Shown: piece after piece, positions 1-5,107 of the stretch | Numbering within the stretch: the first letter of the stretch is position 1 | Layout of the letters: every line of letters begins with the position of its first letter | Source: an uncultured Nocardiaceae bacterium | GTDB taxonomy: Bacteria > Actinomycetota > Actinomycetes > Mycobacteriales > Mycobacteriaceae | Reading direction: 5' to 3' | Length of the DNA stretch: 13,537 bases | NCBI GenBank assembly: GCA_936936565.1 | Contig: CAKZIX010000057.1 | Coordinates: forward strand, 1 to 13,537 | Translations under genes and position numbers: made by a program | Notes under the pieces: model-generated | The model's input: only the letters and a program-made list of their open reading frames with translations | Databases searched by the model: none | What the model was told of the DNA's origin: nothing

Positions 1-849
1 CAGCTTGGCGACCTCGCGGTGCAGCGTCGGCCGGCCGGTGACGATCGCCTGCCGCGGCGCCAGCAACGGCAGCACCAGCGGATGCAGGGCCGGGCCGTGC
101 AGCGGTGCGGTGGGCTCGGCCACCGTCGGCAGCGCGGCCAGCTCCGGGCGCAGCGCCGAGCCGTGCCCGGAGACGACCACGGTATCCGGCGACAGATCGA
201 TCTCGATGGGCACGTCCAGCGTGGCGTGCTGGGTGGACGTCCATGGGCGGCCGTCTGGGCGTCCTTGCGGCGCAATGGTTTCCGAGGCGCCGGGCACCAA
301 CGGCTCGCGCAGCGGAATGTCGAAGTGCACTGGGCCCGCGTTTCCCGAGCGTGTGCCGCGGGCCGCCGCGAGGACCCGGCACACGGCCGAGCGCCACTGG
401 CTGTTCGGATAGCCGCCGGCGGCGGGCGGTTCGGCGATGCCGAGGCTGATGGTGGCGCGCACCTGCGAGCCGAACAGACCGAGCTGTTCGATGGTCTGGT
501 TGGCGCCGGTGCCGAGCATTTCGTAGGGCCGGTTCGCGCTCAGCACGATCAGCGGCACCCGCGCGTAGTTCGCCTCCAGCACCGCGGGGCCGAGATTGGC
601 GACGGCGGTACCCGAGGTCATCACCACCGGCACCGGTGCCTGGCCGGCCAGCGTGAGCCCGATGGCGAGAAACCCGGCGGTGCGCTCGTCGATGCGCATG
701 TGCAGGCGGATCCGCCCGGCAGCATCGGCGTCCTGCAGCGCGAAGGCCAGCGGCGCGTTGCGCGACCCTGGGCAGAGCACGACGTCGGTTACGCCGCCGC
801 GAATGAGCTCGTCGACGACGACGACGGCCTGGGCGGTGGACGGATTCAC
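1..849 (-). CDS. menD: MenD, SEPHCHC synthase (3'-truncated by window edge)
   Basis: MenD is the thiamine-diphosphate enzyme that joins 2-oxoglutarate and isochorismate to form SEPHCHC, the first committed step of menaquinone synthesis in the cytoplasm. The visible 283 codons begin at a GTG (847-849) and read MNPSTAQAVVVVDELIRGG, then CPGSRNAPLAFAL (residues 26-38) and RIDERTAG (52-59). Glu55 falls where the cofactor-activating glutamate sits in E. coli MenD. MTSGTAVANLGPAV and LSANRPYE-type motifs follow, and then the central domain begins. The family is about 550 residues, so roughly the N-terminal half is present; the rest lies left of the window. No Shine-Dalgarno is seen, and a TAGTCT box 7 nt upstream suggests a leaderless mRNA. 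The frame stays open upstream, but the start agrees with my recollection of the M. tuberculosis N-terminus. Identification is firm. Confidence 0.96.
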   Translation of the reverse strand, partial: MNPSTAQAVVVVDELIRGGVTDVVLCPGSRNAPLAFALQDADAAGRIRLHMRIDERTAGFLAIGLTLAGQAPVPVVMTSGTAVANLGPAVLEANYARVPLIVLSANRPYEMLGTGANQTIEQLGLFGSQVRATISLGIAEPPAAGGYPNSQWRSAVCRVLAAARGTRSGNAGPVHFDIPLREPLVPGASETIAPQGRPDGRPWTSTQHATLDVPIEIDLSPDTVVVSGHGSALRPELAALPTVAEPTAPLHGPALHPLVLPLLAPRQAIVTGRPTLHREVAKL

Positions 850-856
850 AGAGTTC

Positions 857-862
857 AGACTA
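857..862 (-). promoter_or_regulatory. Predicted -10 box of a leaderless menD promoter
   Basis: On the minus strand the hexamer TAGTCT fits the actinobacterial TANNNT -10 pattern. It is followed by exactly 7 nt and then the menD GTG, which would place the transcript start at or next to the start codon. No convincing -35 is visible; its expected position lies inside the hairpin at 866-907. Confidence 0.55.
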
Positions 863-865
863 ATG

Positions 866-907
866 CGTGAGTGCGTTCCACCGCCCCGCCGGTGAAACGC
901 ACTCACG
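866..907 (-). terminator. Long hairpin between the 148-aa gene and menD
   Basis: The arms 866-883 and 890-907 form an 18-bp stem with one mismatch around a 6-nt loop. On the plus strand the left arm reads CGTGAGTGCGTTCCACCG. The hairpin starts 9 nt past the stop codon of the upstream gene (transcription runs right to left). There is no T-tract, so a U-less terminator is likely. Because it also covers the -35 region of menD, an operator role is possible. Confidence 0.6.
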
Positions 908-915
908 GGGGGCCG

Positions 916-1362
916 TCAGGCCATGTGCTTCTGCACCAGTTCACCGACGCGCGGAAGGGCTTCGGCGACATGCTTCTTGGCCGAGCCACGCATGCTCGAG
1001 TAGACCTTCTTGGCGGCCTCACGGCTGGACTGGGCAACGCGCTCGTCGACGACCGCCAGCAACGCCTCGGAAACCTCGTCCTCGCGCGTGGCCAGGAACT
1101 CGCCGAAGCGGCCGTTGCCGGCGGCGGCGAACTCGGCCCAGTAAGGCTCGAGGCGGTCGAACAGGCGCGGCGTCAGCTTCTCGACGGCTTCGGCGACGAT
1201 CGTCGGAGAGACCTTCTTGGCCATCGCGTAGCCGCCCCGCAGCGCCAGGCCGGACGCGCCCTTCTTCTCCGAGACCTCGGCGTCGATCAGCGCGTGCACG
1301 TCCGCGATCACGGCCGGCTTGCGCGACTCGTCCAGCAGGGTCTGGGTCAGTGGTGTGCTCAT
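916..1362 (-). CDS. Conserved actinobacterial protein of unknown function, 148 aa
   Basis: I do not recognise a function; the sequence looks like a conserved actinobacterial family (possibly DUF6918, recalled rather than checked). It starts MSTPLTQTLLDESRKPAVIADV, has no signal peptide or membrane segment, and appears almost wholly helical and charged. Two notable stretches are SEKKGASGLALRGGYAMAKK near residues 31-50 and a Lys/Arg-rich C-terminal third (SREAAKKVYSSMRGSAKKHV). The ATG at 1362 is not preceded by a clear Shine-Dalgarno, and no TANNNT box stands 7 nt upstream, so it may be translated from a menC read-through transcript; the gap to menC is 66 nt. A strong hairpin follows its stop codon. 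It lies between menC and menD, where M. tuberculosis has bpoC. A role in menaquinone synthesis is not implied by the sequence itself. Confidence 0.8.
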   Translation of the reverse strand: MSTPLTQTLLDESRKPAVIADVHALIDAEVSEKKGASGLALRGGYAMAKKVSPTIVAEAVEKLTPRLFDRLEPYWAEFAAAGNGRFGEFLATREDEVSEALLAVVDERVAQSSREAAKKVYSSMRGSAKKHVAEALPRVGELVQKHMA

Positions 1363-1428
1363 GTGTTGAATTGCTCGCTTCGCTCGGCGGTGGTGTCGAA
1401 GCCCCCGGGTGAATAGGGCCGCGCTGGA

Positions 1429-2400
1429 CTATACGAGATGCGCGTAACACCTGCGCAGTCGCGCGAGCCACCAGTCGGTGCGATCCGTGGTTGCGGAAAG
1501 TGCCTGCAGCCGATCGGGTTCCGGCTCGACGGGGGCGGTCGCGAGGGTGCCCTCGACCAGCCGCCGCGGCGCGGCGACATCGGATTCGAACAGTCCGCCG
1601 GTGCCCAGCCCGCAGGCCAGTTCCAGGTGCGGCAGCGCCGCCGCGGCGGCCAGGCCGGCGCCGATTCCGACGGCGGTGTCCAGCGCGCTCGAGACCACCA
1701 CCGGCACGCCGAGCGCGTCCGCCAGCTCGACCACGCGGCGCATGCCGCCCAGCGGGGCCACCTTGACGACGGCGACGTCGGCGGCACCCGCGTGCACCAC
1801 GCGCAGCGGGTCGTAGCGCGGGCCGGTCTCCCACGCCCCCTTGCGGATGCTTTCGTCGGCGGCGATCCGCACATGCGTGCGCCGACGCACTTCGGCGAGT
1901 TCGGCGACACTGCGGCACGGCTGCTCGGCATATTCGAGATCGCCGAGCGCATCGAGCGCGGCGAGCGCCTGCTCCACGGTCCAGCCGCCGTTGGCGTCCA
2001 CCCGCACCTTCGGGATGTGCCTGCGGACCGCCTGCACGCGGGCCACGTCGTCGGCGAGGGTCTGCCCCGGTTCGGCCACCTTCACCTTCGCGGTGGCGGC
2101 GCCGGGAAAGCGCGCCAGGATGCCGGCGACCTCCGCGGGGGCGACCGCGGGCACGGTCGCGTTCACCGGAATGCGATCGCGCACCGGCTTCGGCGGGCCC
2201 ACCCACGCCGCTTCGATCGCGCTGCGCAACCACAGGGCCGACTCCGCGTCGTCGTATTCGAGGAACGGCGCGAACTCGCCCCAACCCGCGGGCCCGCGCA
2301 GCAACAACGCCTCGCGGTGGGTGACACCGCGAAAGCGCACCCGCATGGGCAGGCTGACGACGTACGCGCTGGCGAGCAACTCCGACAGGTCAGGCAGCAT
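1429..2400 (-). CDS. menC: MenC, o-succinylbenzoate synthase
   Basis: MenC dehydrates SHCHC to o-succinylbenzoate in menaquinone synthesis. It belongs to the enolase superfamily. The 323-residue protein shows the full catalytic set: KVK (Lys105/Lys107) in the second-strand KxK motif, metal ligands Asp135 (VDANGGW), Glu159 (AEQPC) and Asp182 (ADES), and the opposite-face Lys213 (VVKVAPLGG). The N-terminal capping domain covers about residues 1-90. Length is normal for actinobacterial MenC. The ATG is supported by a good Shine-Dalgarno (GGGAGGA, about 8 nt upstream), unlike several neighbours that look leaderless. It sits 48 nt after the ComB-like gene, so the two are probably co-transcribed, and 66 nt before the 148-residue gene. 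The identification is secure from the motifs and from menD nearby. Confidence 0.96.
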   Translation of the reverse strand: MLPDLSELLASAYVVSLPMRVRFRGVTHREALLLRGPAGWGEFAPFLEYDDAESALWLRSAIEAAWVGPPKPVRDRIPVNATVPAVAPAEVAGILARFPGAATAKVKVAEPGQTLADDVARVQAVRRHIPKVRVDANGGWTVEQALAALDALGDLEYAEQPCRSVAELAEVRRRTHVRIAADESIRKGAWETGPRYDPLRVVHAGAADVAVVKVAPLGGMRRVVELADALGVPVVVSSALDTAVGIGAGLAAAAALPHLELACGLGTGGLFESDVAAPRRLVEGTLATAPVEPEPDRLQALSATTDRTDWWLARLRRCYAHLV

Positions 2401-2448
2401 GCGCCCATCCTCCCGCTGGGTTGGACAGACTTCGACGCAGGCCGGTGG

Positions 2449-3171
2449 TCAGCCGGGCGTTACCACCTGCGAATCGAAGCGACCGTCGCGCAGGACCGGT
2501 ATCACCCGACTGGTGTCGCGCTCGGCGGCGATGTCCACGTCGGTGCCGAACCCGATCGCAATCAGCTCCCGGCCGCCGGCACATGCGTGCAGATCGACCG
2601 AAACATCGAGCGCGGCAAGCGCTTCCGGAGACATCGCGGCGCGGTCGAGATGCGCCAGCACCGCCGCGGCCCCGGCCAGGTCCTCGACCGCGGGGCGCAG
2701 CGAGCCGTCGGGCCAGCGCTCGCCCGCCGCAATCACCGCGACCCGGCCCTGTCCGGCCGCCCACTGCCCGACCGCAGCGGCGTTCCGCAGCGCGGCGGCG
2801 GCAACCGTAATCCCCTTGTCTGCCAAGGCAAAGCAGATCGACGAGCCGTTCGGTGACGGGAGCACCAGCCGATCCAGCTCCGGCGCCGCACGGATCGACG
2901 CCGGCGACAGGCTCAGCCCGCCACGGCTACGCCCCTGCGCGGCAACGGCATTGCGCTCGGCCGCGTAGTCGGCGGCACCGTCGCGCCAGGGATACGGCCA
3001 CACCGTGGTGCCGCGGTCCAAAGCCACCGACAGCGTGGTGGTGAAGGACAACACGTCGACCACGATGGCCACGTCGCAACCGTCTGTGACCGCCAGTGCG
3101 CCGGACAAGCCCCAGTCGAAACGCACCGCGTAGTCGGACTGCCGATGAACCGTGTTGTACCCCTTGGTCAT
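2449..3171 (-). CDS. ComB-like 2-phosphosulfolactate phosphatase family protein
   Basis: The 240-residue protein has the hallmarks of the ComB family: VDVLSFTTT (residues 38-46), LPSPNGS (104-110) and the long AAGERWPDGSLRP block (148-160) followed by a conserved acidic VEDLAGA. In methanogens ComB dephosphorylates 2-phosphosulfolactate for coenzyme M. Coenzyme M synthesis is not expected here, and no ComA or ComC neighbour is visible, so the true substrate is unknown. The enzyme should be cytoplasmic and Mg-dependent, judging from the family. The ATG at 3171 is preceded by TAGGCT and a 7-nt spacer, which suggests a leaderless transcript starting between the last secreted-peptide gene (17 nt away) and this gene. 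menC follows after 48 nt, so this promoter probably also drives menC. Family assignment is strong; the cellular role is not. Confidence 0.88.
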   Translation of the reverse strand: MTKGYNTVHRQSDYAVRFDWGLSGALAVTDGCDVAIVVDVLSFTTTLSVALDRGTTVWPYPWRDGAADYAAERNAVAAQGRSRGGLSLSPASIRAAPELDRLVLPSPNGSSICFALADKGITVAAAALRNAAAVGQWAAGQGRVAVIAAGERWPDGSLRPAVEDLAGAAAVLAHLDRAAMSPEALAALDVSVDLHACAGGRELIAIGFGTDVDIAAERDTSRVIPVLRDGRFDSQVVTPG

Positions 3172-3178
3172 TCAGTGC

Positions 3179-3184
3179 AGCCTA
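3179..3184 (-). promoter_or_regulatory. Predicted -10 box of a leaderless promoter for the ComB-like gene and menC
   Basis: Minus-strand TAGGCT matches TANNNT and is separated from the ATG at 3171 by exactly 7 nt. It begins just after the stop codon of the third secreted-peptide gene. There is no Shine-Dalgarno before the ATG, which fits a leaderless mRNA. Confidence 0.55.
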
Positions 3185-3188
3185 GCGG

Positions 3189-3392
3189 TCACCACCTGGG
3201 ACAGCCCGGGAAGCAACTCGGGTCGGCGGGACCGAACACGATGCCCACTACGGTGGCGATGATCGAGTTGAGGCCGTCGCTGGACCCGGCAGCCGAGCCG
3301 GACGCCTCCGGTGCCGCCGCAGCCACACCGGGCGGGCCCACCGCGAGCAGGGCTGCGACGGCCAGCCCACCCACCAGCGTCTTCACGTTCAT
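3189..3392 (-). CDS. Small secreted peptide 3 (67 aa, CxxxC tail)
   Basis: This short gene encodes a classical signal peptide, MNVKTLVGGLAVAALLAVG, ending near GVAAAAPEA. The mature part is about 36 residues: a Gly/Ser-rich linker, a hydrophobic stretch (GLNSIIATVVGIVF), and a tail DPSCFPGCPRW with two cysteines three residues apart. The second ATG (3392) is chosen over the one at 3398 because AGGA lies 6 nt before it. The stop codon of the preceding frameshifted peptide gene is 8 nt upstream, overlapping the ribosome-binding region, so translation may be coupled. It is the last of three tandem genes of similar design. No family is recognised. Export is well supported; the function is unknown. 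Membrane activity would fit the hydrophobic mature segment but is inference. Confidence 0.75.
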   Translation of the reverse strand: MNVKTLVGGLAVAALLAVGPPGVAAAAPEASGSAAGSSDGLNSIIATVVGIVFGPADPSCFPGCPRW

Positions 3393-3400
3393 GGGCATTC

Positions 3401-3602
3401 CTACGTAGCCGAGAGGCTGTAGAACAGCGCCTCGATGATCGCCCTGAGCAGGTCGCCCTCGGGATTTTGCGCCACCGATCCGGTGGGCGGCGCGGTTGTC
3501 GCCGATCCTTCGGCAGCCGCCGAACCGGCGCCGATCACGCCCACCGGCAGCGCCGGCGCAGCCGCGGCCAGCACCGTGACCCGCAACCTTCTCGATTTTC
3601 AT
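3401..3602 (-). pseudogene. Small secreted peptide 2, frameshifted in the signal peptide
   Basis: The gene starts at an ATG (3600-3602) with GGAAAG 7 nt upstream and reads MKIEKVA, then leaves frame. Dropping one G from the GGG run (3580-3582 on the plus strand, as CCC) restores MKIEKVAVTVLAAAAPALP, followed by VGVIGAGSAAAEGS. That is a perfect signal peptide which parallels peptide 1 (MSIKRVVATAVVGAALALP, then LGIAGAGVAAAEE). The corrected length is 66 residues, beside 65 and 67 for its neighbours. The mature part has a Thr/Pro/Gly linker and a C-terminal helix, GDLLRAIIEALFYSLSAT. As given, only a TTG at 3586 could open the downstream frame, with a GAGAAGG directly abutting it and no proper spacing. 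It may be a sequencing error, a real inactivation, or a slippage-controlled gene; the sequence alone does not decide. Confidence 0.7.
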
Positions 3603-3623
3603 CAGCACGCTTTCCGATGCCGT

Positions 3624-3654
3624 TCGGCCGCCGATCGAAGCGATCGGCGGCCGA
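3624..3654 (-). terminator. Perfect 14-bp hairpin between secreted peptides 1 and 2
   Basis: Arms 3624-3637 and 3641-3654 are perfect inverted repeats of 14 bp with a 3-nt loop; the left arm reads TCGGCCGCCGATCG on the plus strand. It lies 12 nt past the stop codon of peptide 1 and 21 nt before the start of peptide 2. No T-tract follows. It could terminate or attenuate transcription after peptide 1, or protect its mRNA 3' end. Confidence 0.6.
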
Positions 3655-3666
3655 CTGTTACTCGCC

Positions 3667-3864
3667 TCAGTTCGTGGTGCCCGGGGCCTCGGCGGACATG
3701 CTCGACAGCAGGTCGACGAGCTGCTTGAGCAGGTCGCCCGAGCCTTCCGAGGAGCCGGTGCCGGGGGTTTCCTCGGCCGCGGCGACACCGGCGCCGGCGA
3801 TTCCGAGGGGCAGCGCAAGGGCAGCGCCGACGACGGCGGTCGCGACAACACGCTTGATGGACAT
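3667..3864 (-). CDS. Small secreted peptide 1 (65 aa)
   Basis: The product has a clear Sec signal peptide, MSIKRVVATAVVGAALALP, with a cleavage region near GAGVAAAEE around residue 30. The mature peptide of about 35 residues is a Gly/Ser/Thr linker (TPGTGSSEGSG) followed by an amphipathic segment DLLKQLVDLLSSMSAEAPG. The start at 3864 is chosen because AAGGAA lies about 6 nt before that ATG; an upstream start at 3909 would add residues before the signal sequence. It is the first of three consecutive genes with the same plan and nearly the same length, followed by a 14-bp hairpin. It lies 115 nt after the thioesterase gene, enough room for its own promoter, though I cannot point to a convincing one. 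I do not recognise the family; a surface or secreted role is inferred only from the signal peptide. Confidence 0.8.
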   Translation of the reverse strand: MSIKRVVATAVVGAALALPLGIAGAGVAAAEETPGTGSSEGSGDLLKQLVDLLSSMSAEAPGTTN

Positions 3865-3979
3865 GCAGTTTCCTTCGTTCGTTGCAAGAGGTATGGCGGC
3901 CGCCACCACGAAACGTACGGGCCGTCAAACCTGCTGGCACCCCCCGAATTCCACCGGCGGTAACGTTTAGGTCACGGCG

Positions 3980-4630
3980 TCAGGGCTGCCCGGGAAGCAG
4001 CTGCACCATCAGCCCGTCGCCGTCGGCGAGCAGCGTGCCGTCCGGCGTCGTGAGGCGCGCCGTCACGAACGTCTTGCGACCTTCGGTGCGGTCGATCGAG
4101 CCCTCGATCACCAGCGGGGTGTGCAGCGGCGTGACCTTGCGATAGTTCACGTGCAGGTACGCCGTGCGGCTGATCGGGCGCTTGGCGGCGAAGATCACCA
4201 TGCCGTACACCAGGTCGAACAACAGCGGCAGCACGCCGCCGTGTGCGGCCGCGTTGCCGCCGAGGTGGTAGCGGCGGAACTCCCCGCGCAGCCGCACCCC
4301 GTCGGGGCCGAAGTGCTCGGTGACGAACGGCGGCAGCAACAGCGAGCCGAAGCCGGGCAGCACCGGCAGCCGGCCCGCGGGCGATAGCCCTTCGCGCGCT
4401 TCGTAAGGACGCAACACGTCGACCAAGGACTTCGCCTGCTCCAGCGCCGACGAGATCACGTCGTCGGGCGCGTCCACCGACACCGCGAGATCCTGCAGCG
4501 TGCGCATCGTCTCCACGAATTCGGCGAACTGTCCGGGCGGATCCATCACGGGCCGGTAGCGCGGAAAGTCGCTGCGCCGGTCCTCGGTCTCCTCGCTCGA
4601 CGGGGTCCGGTCCGCATCCTCGTTACTCAT
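3980..4630 (-). CDS. PaaI-type hotdog-fold acyl-CoA thioesterase
   Basis: The 216-residue protein has an N-terminal region of about 90 residues (helical, charged) followed by a hotdog domain. The domain carries GGNAAAHGGVLPLLFDLVYG, with His-Gly-Gly at 130-132 and Asp139, the pattern of PaaI/YbgC-type thioesterases. YLHVNYRKVTPL and the final TPDGTLLADGDGLMVQLLP complete the fold. Such enzymes hydrolyse acyl-CoA esters in the cytoplasm. It lies divergent from menB, whose product is DHNA-CoA, in a locus with menC, menD and menE. A DHNA-CoA thioesterase role is therefore plausible but unproven; many PaaI proteins act on other substrates. The ATG at 4630 is preferred to the GTG at 4639 because a TACGGT box lies exactly 7 nt before it and there is no Shine-Dalgarno. 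Confidence 0.87.
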   Translation of the reverse strand: MSNEDADRTPSSEETEDRRSDFPRYRPVMDPPGQFAEFVETMRTLQDLAVSVDAPDDVISSALEQAKSLVDVLRPYEAREGLSPAGRLPVLPGFGSLLLPPFVTEHFGPDGVRLRGEFRRYHLGGNAAAHGGVLPLLFDLVYGMVIFAAKRPISRTAYLHVNYRKVTPLHTPLVIEGSIDRTEGRKTFVTARLTTPDGTLLADGDGLMVQLLPGQP

Positions 4631-4637
4631 GCCAAGC

Positions 4638-4643
4638 ACCGTA
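4638..4643 (-). promoter_or_regulatory. Predicted -10 box of a leaderless thioesterase promoter
   Basis: Minus-strand TACGGT matches TANNNT and stands exactly 7 nt before the ATG at 4630. The GTG at 4639 that would extend the reading frame lies inside this box, which argues for the downstream start. The minisatellite begins about 57 bp further upstream. Confidence 0.5.
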
Positions 4644-4699
4644 GCTATACGCCGTCAGAGGCTGCCACGCCCGGCCCGCCTACGCGCGACCGGTGGAAC

Positions 4700-4985
4700 G
4701 AGCGGACCACTCGCTCCATCCAACGCAACGAGCGGACCCTTCGCTCCATCCAACGCAGCAAGCGACCCCACTCGCTCCAACCAACACAACGAGCGACCCA
4801 CTCGCTCCAACCAACACAGCAAGCGACCCACTCGCTCCAACCAACACAACGAGCGGACCACTCGCTCCAACCAACACAGCAAGCGGACCACTCGCTCCAA
4901 CCAACACAACGAGCGGACCACTCGCTCCAACCAACACAACGAGCGGACCACTCGCTCCAACCAACGCAACGAGCGGTCCACTCGC
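4700..4985. repeat. 30-bp minisatellite (nine units plus a partial) in the divergent men intergenic region
   Basis: Nine tandem units run from 4700 to 4970, with a decayed tenth to about 4985. Units are 30 bp, except unit 3 (4760-4790), which is 31 bp. Each starts GAGCGGACCACTCGCTCC or a close variant, so GAGCG and CGCTC can pair as a small stem. The first two units carry TCCATCCAACG, while later ones have TCCAACCAACA. Junctions between units come in two linked forms, AACGAGCG and AGCAAGCG, which strictly alternate over the first seven junctions. That indicates growth by 60-bp dimers. The period of 30 leaves long open frames on both strands, but they encode only the repeat. The 477-bp stretch 4631-5107 holds this array, the thioesterase promoter and a 15-bp duplication; I see no gene in it. 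Confidence 0.93.
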
Positions 4986-5010
4986 GTCATAGACGCACAT
5001 GCAGGGACGT

Positions 5011-5040
5011 GCCGACGGCATACCGGCCGACGGCATACCG
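5011..5040. repeat. Exact 15-bp tandem duplication upstream of menB
   Basis: GCCGACGGCATACCG occurs twice in direct succession (5011-5025 and 5026-5040). It lies between the minisatellite and menB, about 70 bp before the menB start. It looks like a recent slippage duplication and carries no obvious operator symmetry. Confidence 0.85.
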
Positions 5041-5107
5041 CCAGCCGTTCGCGTTGCCGGTGGTGGTCTGCGCACCCGCAGCGCCGGAGCCGCTGCAAAA
5101 TGACACG

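Noticed and set aside
1377..1402. GCTTCG...CGAAGC dyad between menC and the 148-residue gene.
   Set aside because: A 6-bp stem with a 14-nt loop is too weak to call a terminator or operator.
3189..3887. 232-codon minus-strand frame spanning all three secreted-peptide genes.
   Set aside because: Only its end (from 3392) is a credible gene. The upstream part is peptide 1 and most of peptide 2 read out of frame and is rich in Pro, Arg and Ser.
3865..3979. TTGACG-like and GGAATT-like promoter elements upstream of secreted peptide 1.
   Set aside because: No matching -10 at a sensible distance was found for either; a sigma-factor call would be guesswork.
4700..4985. Possible CRISPR array (repeats of about 30 bp).
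   Set aside because: Units are directly adjacent with no unique spacers between them, and no cas genes are present; it is a minisatellite.
5009..5107. Upstream GTG start that would extend MenB by 33 residues.
   Set aside because: The extension translates the 15-bp duplication and has no family similarity; GTG at 5108 gives the expected N-terminus.
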